Below are positions 19,519 to 28,402 of a DNA stretch of 64,000 nucleotides, piece by piece. How positions within the stretch are numbered: the stretch's first letter is position 1; each line of letters opens with the position of its first letter. The DNA is taken from contig NZ_MWUE01000007.1 in the NCBI RefSeq assembly GCF_002077695.1, forward strand, positions 151,340 through 215,339, in the 5' to 3' direction. The position numbers and the translations under genes were made by a program. This DNA comes from Pantoea latae (lineage in GTDB: Bacteria; Pseudomonadota; Gammaproteobacteria; Enterobacterales; Enterobacteriaceae). Under the pieces are notes generated by a model. It did not search any database. It was not told the DNA's origin and was given only the letters and a program-made list of their open reading frames with translations.

Positions 19519-19919
19519 GGCTGGCCCGCCTGGTAGTGCGGCGCGATTGCCTGCCATACCTCGGCGATATCACCAATCAGCTTATCGGCCTGCTGTAGCT
19601 TGTCAGGGCTGTTGTGCAGATTAGCCTGCATCAGCAGCCGGGAGATGTAGTCATAAAGGCGCTCGAGATCGGCGGCGATCGCCGGTCCCTTGCGGTGATC
19701 CAGCGCGGCGCGCAACCCGTTATCCACGATATTAATCGCCTTTGAGATCATCTCGCCGCGCCTGGCGACATCCCCCTGCTCGAAATAGATGGCGGCGCGC
19801 GCAATCGCGCTGCGCGCCCCCTCGAACAGCATGGCGATCAGCTGGTGCGGCGTCGCGCCGGCCAGCCTGCTTTCCAGAGAAATCCGCGCGTAAGCCTGCG
19901 GACCTTGTTGGGTATACAT
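19515..19919 (-). CDS. fliS: flagellin export chaperone FliS
   Basis: FliS binds the C-terminus of flagellin in the cytoplasm and prevents premature polymerisation. The start at 19919 (MYTQQGPQAYARISLESRLAGATPHQLIAMLFEGA) matches the family N-terminus and has AGGAAAG upstream. The longer frame to 19946 is not needed. The 134-residue protein has the helical bundle with SKAINIVDNGLRAALD. It lies between fliD and fliT, the enteric order. Confidence 0.95.
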   Translation of the reverse strand: MYTQQGPQAYARISLESRLAGATPHQLIAMLFEGARSAIARAAIYFEQGDVARRGEMISKAINIVDNGLRAALDHRKGPAIAADLERLYDYISRLLMQANLHNSPDKLQQADKLIGDIAEVWQAIAPHYQAGQP

Positions 19920-19962
19920 AGGGCTTTCCTGAAAAAAACAGGGCATGGCGCCCTGTTGAGCC

Positions 19963-21450
19963 TTAGACAGAAGACATCAGCGAGGTGATCGAGCTGCTCA
20001 TGCTGCTCAGTTTCGACATTACGCTGTCGAGGTTCTGAAACTGCAACTTGTAGCGGTTCACCTGGGAGTCGATCAGCGTCTGGGTTTTGTCGATCTGGGT
20101 GCCGATATTTTTGAGCTGGGTGTTGAGGTTATCGGTCGCCGTCTGGATGATGCCTTCCGATTTGGTGTCGGTGTCGCCGACATATTTGGTCAGCACCGTG
20201 CCCAGCGCGGTGGCCAGCCCGGTGGTCTCGCCGCTGCCCTTAAACATCTTGCCGATATCGTCGGCGCCGGCGGCGATAGCGTCGTCCAGTTTGGTTTCGC
20301 TCAGCGTCATCTGGCCGCTTTGCGCATCAATGGTGATGCCCAGATCCGCCAGCGCGCCGTAGGCGGTGTCGCCGCTGGCGTCGCCGTACCAGCCGTTAAC
20401 CGTCGAGCGGATCTCGCTGACCATGCTGCGCAGCGTGGCGTCGCCCATCAGCGCGCCGCTGTCGCTGCTGGTGGTCGCCACGTCATCGCTGCTCAGCCCG
20501 CTGGTGTCCGCCGCCACATATTTGCTGTCGGCGGTGGTGCGGGTCAGCAGCGCGTTGTACTGCTTGACGAAATCCTGTAGCGCGGTCTTGATGGCGCTGT
20601 TGTCCACGGTCAGCGTCAGCTGCTCAGGCGCGTCATCTTTCGTCACCGAGTTCAAACTCAGGGTGACGCCGTTGATAATGTCGGTAATGTTGTTGCTGGC
20701 GCGCGTATAGTCGGCGCCGTCCACGGTCAGCTTCGCATCCTGCGCCGCTGTCACCATGCTCATGCCGTCCGCCTCGGCGCCGCTCTCGCCGGAGCCTTTG
20801 CCGCCGTGGCTGGTGTTAAGCACGCTCGCCAAATCGCTGTCGCCCTCAACGCTCACCGTCATCTCCCCTTCCGCGCCGGTTTTTTTCGAACTCAGCATCA
20901 GCTGGTAGTTGCCGTCGCCGTTGCGCTGCACCGAGGCGGTGACGCTGCCGTCCTGCTTGTTGATCGCTTTAGCGATCTGATTCAGCGAGGTTTCGTCATC
21001 TTTCAGCTCAATGGTCATCGCCTTGCCGTCGCCCTGCTGGATGGTCAGGGTGCGGCTGCCGCCCTCGCCGGTTGCCGCGCCCAGCTGCTCGTCGGCGCTG
21101 CTGTAGCCGGCGGAGCGCAGCTTGTGCGCCGTGGCCAGCTGGCTAATCGACACCGAGTGCGCGTCGGCGCTCGCTTTATCCGTCGCGGTGGCGGTAAAGG
21201 CGCTGTTTTTGCTCACCGTCAGGGTGTTGAAGGCCTGGCCGCTCAGCGTCTTCACCGACGTCTGTAGTTTGGTCATCAGGCTGGAGATGCTGCCCCATGA
21301 CGAAATTTTGTTTTTATAGCTGGTCTGTAGGTTTTGGTAGGGGGTCAGACGCAGCTGCTCGGCGCTCTGTAGCTGCGTCAGCATGCTGGCGGTGTCGATG
21401 CCGCCGGTGCCGATGCCCATGGCTGAAAAAGAAGTGGTCACTGCCGCCAT
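19963..21450 (-). CDS. fliD: flagellar filament capping protein FliD
   Basis: FliD forms the pentameric cap at the filament tip under which flagellin folds. The 495-residue protein has the N-terminal D0 coil (SAMGIGTGGIDTASMLTQLQSAEQLRLTPYQNLQTSYKNKISSWG) and a variable middle. The conserved C-terminal helix TLIDSQVNRYKLQFQNLDSVMSKLSSMSSSITSLMSS follows. Length is in the usual range (about 465-500). It is the first gene of fliD-fliS-fliT, divergent from fliC across a 368-base gap with a sigma-28-like element on its strand. Confidence 0.96.
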   Translation of the reverse strand: MAAVTTSFSAMGIGTGGIDTASMLTQLQSAEQLRLTPYQNLQTSYKNKISSWGSISSLMTKLQTSVKTLSGQAFNTLTVSKNSAFTATATDKASADAHSVSISQLATAHKLRSAGYSSADEQLGAATGEGGSRTLTIQQGDGKAMTIELKDDETSLNQIAKAINKQDGSVTASVQRNGDGNYQLMLSSKKTGAEGEMTVSVEGDSDLASVLNTSHGGKGSGESGAEADGMSMVTAAQDAKLTVDGADYTRASNNITDIINGVTLSLNSVTKDDAPEQLTLTVDNSAIKTALQDFVKQYNALLTRTTADSKYVAADTSGLSSDDVATTSSDSGALMGDATLRSMVSEIRSTVNGWYGDASGDTAYGALADLGITIDAQSGQMTLSETKLDDAIAAGADDIGKMFKGSGETTGLATALGTVLTKYVGDTDTKSEGIIQTATDNLNTQLKNIGTQIDKTQTLIDSQVNRYKLQFQNLDSVMSKLSSMSSSITSLMSSV

Positions 21451-21818
21451 ATGTGCTCCTTAACGGGTTCAAGAAAGCCTGATATTTATTTCTCTTAATA
21501 AATATCGGCGGCGCCAGGGAAAAATAAATCGTCGCCTGAAAAATATTCACTCTTTCGCGCAAAAAAGGGCGAAAATAAACAATAAGATAACGGACATGCC
21601 TTTTCAGGCAAAGAAAAATACACATTATAAAAACAATTTCGCGGTTATTATCGGCCTGATAACCTGTTATTTCCCTGCGCCGCGCTGAAACTATTAGCAG
21701 AAAGGTTAACGCGGCGAAAAAATAATTTCAGAACATTTTCCTCGCACCGATATTTATTGTTATGCGAGCCACTGACGCATATTCATGACAACCAACACCA
21801 TGAAAGAGGAAAATAAAT
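21451..21818 (+). promoter_or_regulatory. divergent fliD / fliC promoter region
   Basis: A 368-base AT-rich gap between two late flagellar genes. On the minus strand, GCCGATAA at 21648-21655 is a perfect sigma-28 -10 match for fliD. On the plus strand the best candidate for fliC is CCGATA at 21747-21752, about 70 bases before the ATG, but its -35 region is poor. AAAGAGGA before the fliC ATG is the ribosome site. No small gene or hairpin is evident. Confidence 0.55.
21648..21674 (-). promoter_or_regulatory. sigma-28 (FliA)-type promoter for fliD-fliS-fliT
   Basis: Read on the minus strand, the -10 octamer is GCCGATAA (21648-21655), identical to the enteric sigma-28 consensus. Eleven bases further upstream (21667-21674) is GGAAATAA, a weak match to the TAAAGTTT -35 element. 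The element lies about 200 bases before the fliD start, so a long leader would be expected. Confidence 0.45.
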
Positions 21819-22634
21819 ATGGCACAGGTCATTAATACTAACGCACTGAGCCTGATGGCGCAGAATAACCTGAACCGCTCTCAGTCTTCTCTGGGCACCG
21901 CTATTCAGCGTCTCTCTTCCGGCCTGCGTATTAACAGCGCCAAAGATGACGCCGCCGGCCAGGCGATCAGCAACCGCTTCACCGCCAGCATCAACGGCCT
22001 GACCCAGGCGTCACGCAATGCCAACGACGGCATCTCTATCGCGCAGACCACTGAAGGCGCGCTGAACGAGGTCAACGACAACCTGCAGAATATCCGTCGC
22101 CTGACCGTGCAGGCGAAAAACGGCACCAACTCCGAAAGCGACAAATCCTCTATCCAGGATGAGATCAAACAGCGCCTGGCGGAAATCGACCGTATCTCTG
22201 CGCAGACCCAGTTCAACGGCGTGAAGGTGCTGAGCAGCGACCAGACCCTGACTATTCAGGTCGGCGCTAACGATGACGAAACCATCGATATCTCGCTGAA
22301 CAAAATGGACTCCACTGAGCTGGATATGGACACCTTTGACGTCAGCACCGCCGACGCCAGCGACAAGATGCTGGAAAAAGTCGATAAGGCGCTGGCGAAA
22401 GTGGACTCGCTGCGCTCCAGCCTGGGTGCCGCGCAGAACCGTTTCGACTCGGTGATCAACAACCTCAACAGCACGGTGAATAACCTCTCTGAGTCGCGTT
22501 CGCGCATTCAGGATGCGGACTTCGCCACCGAGGTCTCCAACATGAGTCGCGCGAACATCCTGCAGTCTGCGGGCACCACGGTGCTGGCGCAGGCGAACCA
22601 GGTGCCGCAGAACGTGCTGTCGCTGCTGCGCTAA
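21819..22634 (+). CDS. fliC: flagellin FliC, minimal D0-D1 form
   Basis: This is the filament subunit exported through the flagellum. The N-terminus ([26 protein letters not shown]), the [20 protein letters not shown] block and the C-terminus ([30 protein letters not shown]) are classical flagellin D0/D1 sequences. At 271 residues it is far shorter than E. coli or Salmonella flagellin (about 495). The two conserved ends are joined almost directly near residues 150-180, so the surface D2/D3 domains are missing. There is no fliB lysine methylase next to it. FliS and FliD are on its left, and a strong terminator follows. The glycan-modification genes at 44-58 kb may act on it. Confidence 0.98.
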   Translation: MAQVINTNALSLMAQNNLNRSQSSLGTAIQRLSSGLRINSAKDDAAGQAISNRFTASINGLTQASRNANDGISIAQTTEGALNEVNDNLQNIRRLTVQAKNGTNSESDKSSIQDEIKQRLAEIDRISAQTQFNGVKVLSSDQTLTIQVGANDDETIDISLNKMDSTELDMDTFDVSTADASDKMLEKVDKALAKVDSLRSSLGAAQNRFDSVINNLNSTVNNLSESRSRIQDADFATEVSNMSRANILQSAGTTVLAQANQVPQNVLSLLR

Positions 22635-22656
22635 TCCTTTTCCCCTTAGCCTTTTC

Positions 22657-22682
22657 GCCCGGCCGGTTGGCCGGGCTTTTTT
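22657..22682 (+). terminator. Rho-independent terminator of fliC
   Basis: A perfect 8-base stem (GCCCGGCC at 22657-22664, GGCCGGGC at 22669-22676) with loop GGTT is followed by six T residues (22677-22682). It lies 23 bases after the fliC stop. Confidence 0.93.
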
Positions 22683-22699
22683 ATGGCTGACAGACAGAT

Positions 22700-22727
22700 A
22701 AAAAAAAGCCAGGCGCCTTCGCCTGGC
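22700..22727 (-). terminator. Rho-independent terminator of the cheA-cheW operon
   Basis: Read on the minus strand, GCCAGGCG (stem, 22720-22727) and CGCCTGGC (22708-22715) pair perfectly around a four-base loop, followed by eight U residues (22700-22707). It ends the motA-motB-cheA-cheW transcript 12 bases after the cheW stop. Confidence 0.93.
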
Positions 22728-22738
22728 CGGTAAAACCG

Positions 22739-23248
22739 TTAATCGCAGGCCGCCAGCGCGGCGCTCTTTTCTACCAGCGCCATCTCTTCGCTGTTGAGCA
22801 GCTTTTCGATATCGACCAGGATCAGCATGCGTTCGCCAAGCGATCCCAACCCCTGCACATACTCCGTCGCCAGGATCACAGAGAAGTCCGGCGCCGGGCG
22901 GATCTGCTCAGCGGCCAGCGTCAGCACGTCAGAGACGCCGTCGACAATAATGCCCACCACCCGGCTGCCGAAATTGAGCACGATCACCACGGTGTTGTCG
23001 TCGAAGGGCGCCGCGCGCAGGCGGAACTTCACCCGCAGATCGACGATCGGCACGATGACGCCGCGCAGATTGGTGACGCCGGCGATAAAATCAGGGGAAT
23101 TGGCGATACGGGTCACGCGTTCGCAGCTGCGGATCTCCTGCACCTTCAGGATATCGATGCCGTACTCCTCATCGCCCAGCCTGAACACCAGATATTCATG
23201 ACCGGCGATATCGCCGGCCCTGTTTGTTTCCGAACCAGATAGAGTCAT
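22739..23248 (-). CDS. cheW: chemotaxis coupling protein CheW
   Basis: CheW links chemoreceptors to the CheA kinase in the signalling array. The 169-residue protein has the CheW beta-barrel fold with [40 protein letters not shown] and [15 protein letters not shown], all typical. Length matches E. coli CheW (167). It is the last gene of motA-motB-cheA-cheW and ends at a clear terminator. Convergent with fliC. Confidence 0.97.
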   Translation of the reverse strand: MTLSGSETNRAGDIAGHEYLVFRLGDEEYGIDILKVQEIRSCERVTRIANSPDFIAGVTNLRGVIVPIVDLRVKFRLRAAPFDDNTVVIVLNFGSRVVGIIVDGVSDVLTLAAEQIRPAPDFSVILATEYVQGLGSLGERMLILVDIEKLLNSEEMALVEKSAALAACD

Positions 23249-23271
23249 ATTTTCACCTTAAACACGCGCGG

Positions 23272-25203
23272 TTAATCCGCGTTTTCCGCCTGTCGCTTCT
23301 CTTTCGCCAGCGTCGCCAGCACGGCGACGTCCAGAATCAGCGCCACGCTGCCGTCGCCCAGAATGGTCGCTGCCGAAATGCCCGGCACTTTTCGATAGTT
23401 ACGCTCAAGATTTTTTACCACCACCTGATGCTGGCCAATCAGCTGGTCCACCAGCAGCGCGTAGCGACAGCCGGCGCTCTGTACGATAACCGCAATCCCC
23501 TCGCTCACCTCGCCTGCTTCGCCGGGCAGATCGAACACCTTACGTAGCTCGATCAGCGGCAGGTACTCTTCCCGCACCTGTAACATCAGCTCGTCGCCCG
23601 CCATGCGGTAGAGCGCCTTCTCCGACGGCAGACGCGACTCCATCACCGTGCCGAGCGGCAGCACGTAAATCTCTTCGCCGACGCGCACCGACATGCCGTC
23701 GAGGATCGCCAGCGTCAGCGGCAGAATGATGCGAATGGTCGAGCCCTTGCCCTGTTCAGAGCGGATCTCGACGTAGCCGCCCATCTCCTGAATATTGCGC
23801 CGCACCACATCCATGCCGACGCCGCGCCCCGACACGTCGGTGACCTTTTCCGCAGTAGAGAAACCCGGCGCGAAGATCAGCATCCACACCTCTTCATCGC
23901 TCATGGTGTCGCTGACCGACAGCCCCTGGGCGCGGGCGCGCGCCAGAATTTTCTCGCGGTTCAGCCCGGCGCCGTCGTCGGTAACCTCAATCACGATATT
24001 GCCGCCGTGATGTTCGGCGGAGAGGATCAGGTTTCCCTTGTCCGCTTTGCCGCTGGCGCGCCGCGCCTCAACCGGCTCAATGCCGTGATCGAGGCTGTTG
24101 CGCACCAGATGCGTCAGCGGATCGACGATCTTCTCAATCAGGCTTTTATCCAGTTCGGCCGAGCCGCCGAGCAGGGTCAGCTCGACCTCTTTGTTTAGCT
24201 TGCCCGCCAGGTCGTGCACCAGCCGCGGGAAACGGCTGAAGACGTACTCCATCGGCATCATGCGGATTGACATCACCGCCTCCTGCAGATCGCGCGCGTT
24301 GCGCTCCAGCTGTCCGACGCTGTTGATCAGCGCGTCGTGATGAGCTGGATCGAGCCGCGAACTGAGCTGCGTCAGCATCGCCTGGGTAATAATCAGCTCG
24401 CCGACCAGGTTGATGATCTGATCGACCTTGTCCACCACCACGCGAATGGTGCCGCTCTCCGCCGTCGGGCTTTTGGTTACCGCCTTCGGCCGCGCGGCGG
24501 CGGGACGCGCCGCTGTTGCAGGCTGCGCCGCGACGGCGGGCGTAATGGCGATTTGCTGCGGCTCCAGCACAAAGCACATCACGGCGGCAATATCCTCGGC
24601 CGAGGCGGTGGTGCGCAGCGTCACCGTCAGCCGATCCTCCTGCTGCTGCTGGTCGATTACCGTGCCCAGATTGGCCAGCTCGTCAATCAGCGGCGCCTGC
24701 GCCTGCGACCCGAGCTGGCTCAGACAGACCTGGAGCAACACGGCCTCGTCCGGCGACGGCTGAGAGGCGACCGCTGGCGGCGCGGCAACCGCTGCCGCCG
24801 ACGCAATCTGCACTGAGCGGCTCTCCTGCGCAATCTGACGCAGCGCGGCGCAAATATAACGAAACGCCTCCTCGTCCGGCGGCTGGGAGGCTTTATAGGC
24901 ATCAAGCTGTTCCTGCATAATATCTTTGCTCTCAAGAAACAAATTAATAATCTCCGCGGTGAGCGTTAATTCACCGCAGCGCGCCGCATCCAGTAAATTC
25001 TCCAGAATATGCGTGGTTTCTTGCAGCACGGTAAAACCGAAGGTGCCGGCGCCGCCTTTAATTGAGTGGGCGGCGCGAAATATCGCGTTTAGCCGATCCT
25101 GGTCAGGGGCGAGGCAGTCCAGATCCAGCAGATGTTTTTCCATATCCGCCAGCAGCTCATCCGCCTCGTCGAAAAAAGTCTGATAAAAATCACTGATGTC
25201 CAT
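23272..25203 (-). CDS. cheA: chemotaxis histidine kinase CheA
   Basis: CheA autophosphorylates under receptor control and passes phosphate to CheY and CheB. The 643-residue protein has the P1 domain with phospho-accepting His46 (RAAHSIKGGAGTFGF) and a P2 region after an Ala-rich linker. These are followed by a P3 dimerisation helix pair, a P4 ATPase domain (VRNSLDHGIEP, DDGAGLNREKI, GFSTAEKVTDVSGRGVGMDVV) and a P5 CheW-like domain. Length is close to E. coli CheA (654). It overlaps motB by 14 bases and is followed by cheW. Confidence 0.97.
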   Translation of the reverse strand: MDISDFYQTFFDEADELLADMEKHLLDLDCLAPDQDRLNAIFRAAHSIKGGAGTFGFTVLQETTHILENLLDAARCGELTLTAEIINLFLESKDIMQEQLDAYKASQPPDEEAFRYICAALRQIAQESRSVQIASAAAVAAPPAVASQPSPDEAVLLQVCLSQLGSQAQAPLIDELANLGTVIDQQQQEDRLTVTLRTTASAEDIAAVMCFVLEPQQIAITPAVAAQPATAARPAAARPKAVTKSPTAESGTIRVVVDKVDQIINLVGELIITQAMLTQLSSRLDPAHHDALINSVGQLERNARDLQEAVMSIRMMPMEYVFSRFPRLVHDLAGKLNKEVELTLLGGSAELDKSLIEKIVDPLTHLVRNSLDHGIEPVEARRASGKADKGNLILSAEHHGGNIVIEVTDDGAGLNREKILARARAQGLSVSDTMSDEEVWMLIFAPGFSTAEKVTDVSGRGVGMDVVRRNIQEMGGYVEIRSEQGKGSTIRIILPLTLAILDGMSVRVGEEIYVLPLGTVMESRLPSEKALYRMAGDELMLQVREEYLPLIELRKVFDLPGEAGEVSEGIAVIVQSAGCRYALLVDQLIGQHQVVVKNLERNYRKVPGISAATILGDGSVALILDVAVLATLAKEKRQAENAD

Positions 25204-26176
25204 CTTTTCCCGTTTTCTCCAGGTTGCGCTTTTCAGGTGGAAGCGGTCGGTCTGCGGCCGCTTTATTAGCCGGGGTCAGGGTTAACGCCTTTTTTAACGG
25301 CGCGGTTTGCGGCGTCGAAGTGAGTCGGTTCAATAGCGAATCTTCTTTCAGGATCGCATCCGCGCTGGTTTTGCTGTGCACCAGAATGGTAATGCGGCGG
25401 TTAAGGGGATTATCCTGGCCGCTGCTGTCGACGCTGACGCTGTCGGCCATGCCGATGATGCGCACGAACTTGCCGGCCGCCAGGCCGCCGCTGATTAAGG
25501 CGCGGCGCGAGGCGTTGGCGCGATCGGCCGACAGCTCCCAGTTGCCGTAGGCGGCGTCGCCGCCCGCGTAGGGCAAGGAGTCGGTGTGGCCCGAGAGGGT
25601 AATGCGGTTAGGCAGCTCGTTAAGCGCGGGCGCCAGCGCCTGCAGAATGGCGCGCATATAGGGTTCCGGCTCGCGGCTGCCGATTTTGAACATCGGCCGC
25701 TCCTGACTGTCGGTGATCTGAATCAGCAGGCCGTTGTCGGTGAGTGAGAGGCGGAGATTAGACTGGAAATTACTGAGGCGCGGATCCTGTTGGATCAGGC
25801 TTTGCAGCTTATTGAGCAGGCTTTGCAGCGAGTCGTCGCGATCCTGTTTGCGCGCGTCCAGCTTATCCAGCGTCTTCTTCAGCACCTCGCCCTGTTGGCT
25901 GATCGGATCCTCGCCGCCGCCGGGGATCACGCTGTGGCTCAGGCTCGACTTATCGCCGTGCGCCAGCGCCACGTTGAGCGGCATTTTGAAATATTCCGCA
26001 ATCTGCTCGCGCGTTTCCGGCGCGGCGGAGGAGAGCAGCCACATCACCAGAAAAAACGCCATCATCGCCGTCATAAAGTCGGCGTAGGCGATCTTCCACG
26101 AGCCGCCATGATGGCCGCCGTGCTTGCCGCCCTTTTTTTTCTTCACCACAATCGCGGCGTGATCTTTTTTACTCAT
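25190..26176 (-). CDS. motB: flagellar stator protein MotB
   Basis: MotB anchors the stator to peptidoglycan and forms the proton channel with MotA. The 328-residue protein has a His/Gly/Lys-rich start and one membrane helix carrying the essential proton-binding Asp33 (KIAYADFMTAMMAFFLVMWLL). A C-terminal OmpA-like domain contains TLSGHTDSLPYAGGDAAYGNWELSADRANASRRAL. A basic tail follows the OmpA domain. A proton rather than sodium stator is suggested by similarity to E. coli MotB. It overlaps motA by one base and cheA by 14. Confidence 0.97.
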   Translation of the reverse strand: MSKKDHAAIVVKKKKGGKHGGHHGGSWKIAYADFMTAMMAFFLVMWLLSSAAPETREQIAEYFKMPLNVALAHGDKSSLSHSVIPGGGEDPISQQGEVLKKTLDKLDARKQDRDDSLQSLLNKLQSLIQQDPRLSNFQSNLRLSLTDNGLLIQITDSQERPMFKIGSREPEPYMRAILQALAPALNELPNRITLSGHTDSLPYAGGDAAYGNWELSADRANASRRALISGGLAAGKFVRIIGMADSVSVDSSGQDNPLNRRITILVHSKTSADAILKEDSLLNRLTSTPQTAPLKKALTLTPANKAAADRPLPPEKRNLEKTGKDGHQ

Positions 26177-27063
26177 CAGCTCGGTTCCGTCGCCGCGCTT
26201 TGCGCTGCGGATTTCACCTGGCGTATATGCTCTTCCAGCTGGTGAAAAGTGGGCTGCACGCTGGAGTAGAGCGTCTTGCGGCCGAACTCCACGGCGATCT
26301 GCGGCGCCGCGCCGTTTACCGCCGCCAGCAGCACCGCTTTGATGCAGAAGAAGATTTTGATGTTTTCCGCGTTTTTCTGCCGCAGCAGCGCCGCCAGCGG
26401 CGACACGAAGCCGTAGGCCAGCAGGATGCCGAGAAAGGTGCCGACCATCGCGTGGGCGATCAGCTCGCCCAGCTCGGCGGCGGGCCGATCGGCCAAGGCC
26501 AGCGTATTGACCACGCCCATCACCGCCGCGACGATGCCGAAGGCGGGTAGCCCGTCGCCCAGCGCGTTGATGCTGTCCGCCGGCATATCCGCCTCATGCT
26601 CTCGGGTCTCTATCTCCTCGTCGATCAGCGCCTCCAGCTCAAAGGCGTTGCTGCTGCCGCTGATCAGCAGGCGCAGATAGTCGACGATAAAACTCATAAT
26701 GGCGGCGTCGGCCAGCAGGCGCGGATAGAGAGTGAAAATGGCGCTGCTCTGCGGCTCTTCAATCTCCGCCTCCAGCGACATCATGCCGTTCTGACGCCCT
26801 TTGCTCAGCAGCAGATAGAGCAGCGCCAGCAGATCCAGATAGGTGGACTGACTATAGCGCGCGCCGCTAAACAGGCGCGGCAGCGCTTTGCCTGTCGCTT
26901 TGAGCGCCTTCAGGGTATTGCCGACGAAAAACGCGCCGACGCCCGATCCGCCGATAATCAATAACTCCAGCGGCTGAAACAGCGCGCCCAGCTGGCCGCC
27001 CGATAACACAAAGCCGCCAATAACGGAGGCGCACACCACCACATAGCCCAAAACAACCAGCAC
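26176..27063 (-). CDS. motA: flagellar stator protein MotA
   Basis: MotA is the rotating-stator partner with four membrane helices and a cytoplasmic loop that contacts FliG. The 295-residue protein matches E. coli MotA along its length (LLGYVVVCASVIGGFVLSGGQLGALFQP; DLLALLYLLLSKGRQNGMMSLE; GVVNTLALADRPAAELGELIAHAMVGTFLGILLAYGF). The start is GTG, as in E. coli, with AAGAGG upstream. It follows the extra flhD after 118 bases and overlaps motB by one base. Confidence 0.97.
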   Translation of the reverse strand: MLVVLGYVVVCASVIGGFVLSGGQLGALFQPLELLIIGGSGVGAFFVGNTLKALKATGKALPRLFSGARYSQSTYLDLLALLYLLLSKGRQNGMMSLEAEIEEPQSSAIFTLYPRLLADAAIMSFIVDYLRLLISGSSNAFELEALIDEEIETREHEADMPADSINALGDGLPAFGIVAAVMGVVNTLALADRPAAELGELIAHAMVGTFLGILLAYGFVSPLAALLRQKNAENIKIFFCIKAVLLAAVNGAAPQIAVEFGRKTLYSSVQPTFHQLEEHIRQVKSAAQSAATEPS

Positions 27064-27141
27064 AGTAACCTCTTTACGCTAACGGCCGCTTTTAAACGCT
27101 CGGAAGGGGGACGCGAAGATATAAAAACGGCATGGATTTTT

Positions 27142-27160
27142 ATCCGGCCGTCCGCCGGAT
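27142..27160. other. hairpin between flhD paralogue and motA
   Basis: ATCCGGC (27142-27148) and GCCGGAT (27154-27160) form a perfect 7-base stem with a 5-base loop in the 118-base gap. There is no U run on either side, so it is not a standard terminator. It could stabilise the motA leader or attenuate read-through from fliA and flhD. Function unknown. Confidence 0.45.
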
Positions 27161-27181
27161 AACAGAGAAAGGAACGCGATT

Positions 27182-27637
27182 TCACATCCGTTTATGGCCC
27201 GGATAGCGCAGGCTTAGCCGCTCGGTCACGCCGCAGGCATAGTGAGAATGCGGGTTGCGGCCGCGCCGCGCAGGCGCGTCCGACGTTGCCCCTGACGCAG
27301 ACGACTCGCCCTCTTTTTTTTCCAGCGACTTAAGCAGATTGGTCGATAAAATAATGCCGGTATGAACGCCCTGCAGCGCGTCGAGACGCGAACTTTTGGT
27401 CACGGAATTGAGCGTTGCGCTATTATCCACGCGCAGCTGGCAAATAAGGCGATCCATCGACGCCAGATGAATAAGCTGCGGCAGGGTGAGATCCTGCAGA
27501 ATATCAATGCGCTCATCGTTAATCCCTAAGGTAAAACAGGCGGCGTAGCGGTCCTGCTTAATCAGGCGCTGCGCCAGCAGTAAATAAGAGAGGTTGAGTT
27601 CATAAATTTTTTGCAATCGATCGCCATAGCTCGCCAT
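27182..27637 (-). CDS. second FlhD-like regulator without an adjacent flhC
   Basis: The first ~112 residues are clearly FlhD: KIYELNLSYLLLAQRLIKQD, LGIND, LTLPQLIHLA, LICQLR and VHTGIILSTNLLKSL align with E. coli FlhD and with the FlhD at 43329. In E. coli FlhD and FlhC form the FlhD4C2 master activator of flagellar operons. Two features are odd. There is no flhC after it; motA follows directly. The protein (151 residues, usual length 115-119) also carries an extra ~38-residue Ser/Ala/Arg-rich tail (GATSDAPARRGRNPHSHYACGV...). It sits between fliA and motA, the place where flhDC precedes motAB in E. coli, so it may be an old copy that lost its flhC. It could compete for FlhC, partner another protein, or be decaying. 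Confidence 0.85.
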   Translation of the reverse strand: MASYGDRLQKIYELNLSYLLLAQRLIKQDRYAACFTLGINDERIDILQDLTLPQLIHLASMDRLICQLRVDNSATLNSVTKSSRLDALQGVHTGIILSTNLLKSLEKKEGESSASGATSDAPARRGRNPHSHYACGVTERLSLRYPGHKRM

Positions 27638-27679
27638 GCTCTTCTCCTGTTCTTATTTGCTGAGTAAATGTCGCTTCGG

Positions 27680-28402
27680 CTAGCGCGATAAATCCAGCCG
27701 CGCGCGTAAACGCTTAATTGTCTGGCTATGCAACTGGCTGACGCGCGTTTCCGTCACGCCGAGAATATAGCCCACCTCTTTCATATTTAATTCCTGCTGA
27801 TAATAGAGATTAAGCAGCAGCTGCTCTCTTTCCGGCAGGTTTTTAATCTCGTCGCCGATCTGCGCCGTCAGGCGAGAAACCAGCGTTTCGTTCAGGGGAT
27901 TAAGCGCTTCATGGGCGCTGTCTGGCTGTTCGAAGCTGTCGCCGTACTCCTGCTGCAGCTCATCCAGCGAATAGATCAGGCTGTTGTTGCTCTCCGCCAG
28001 CATCGACTGATACTCCGCCAGCGAGACGCCCATCTCCTGCGCGATTTCCGCTTCGGCGGCCGGCGCGCCGGTCTGCTGCTCGACGCGCTGTATCGCCGCG
28101 GCCAGCTGACGAGAGTTGCTGCGCACCCGTCTCGGCACCCAGTCGCGCTCGCGCAGCTCGTCAATCAGCGCCCAGCGCACGCGCTGGCTGATATAGGTGC
28201 TGAGCGCGACGCCTTTTTTGGCGTCGTACTGATCTATCGCATTCAGCAACCCGACCACGCCAGCCTGAATAAGATCGTCAAGCTCAACGCTGGCTGGCAG
28301 TCTGGCGTGTAAATTCAGCGCTTCCCTGCGCACCCAGTAACGATATTTCAACCACAGCGCGTGTTTATCGATAATACCTTCGGAGGTATAGATGCCGTCC
28401 AA
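27680..28402 (-). CDS. fliA: flagellar sigma factor FliA (sigma-28)
   Basis: FliA directs RNA polymerase to late flagellar and chemotaxis promoters and is held inactive by FlgM until the hook is complete. All sigma-28 regions are visible: RLPASVELDDLIQAGVVGLLNAIDQYD, RDWVPRRVRSNSR, LPEREQLLLNLYYQQELNMKEVGYILGVTETRVSQLHSQ (region 4 helix-turn-helix). The TTG at 28402 gives 240 residues with an N-terminus (LDGIYTSEGIIDKH) aligned to E. coli FliA (MNSLYTAEGVMDKH), which also uses a non-ATG start. A longer ATG form from 28462 would add 20 hydrophobic residues not seen in the family. fliZ is absent downstream. Confidence 0.93.
   Translation of the reverse strand: MDGIYTSEGIIDKHALWLKYRYWVRREALNLHARLPASVELDDLIQAGVVGLLNAIDQYDAKKGVALSTYISQRVRWALIDELRERDWVPRRVRSNSRQLAAAIQRVEQQTGAPAAEAEIAQEMGVSLAEYQSMLAESNNSLIYSLDELQQEYGDSFEQPDSAHEALNPLNETLVSRLTAQIGDEIKNLPEREQLLLNLYYQQELNMKEVGYILGVTETRVSQLHSQTIKRLRARLDLSR

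Noticed and set aside
27142..27160. Terminator between flhD paralogue and motA
   Set aside because: The 7-base stem is perfect, but no U run follows on either strand, so it was listed only as a hairpin.
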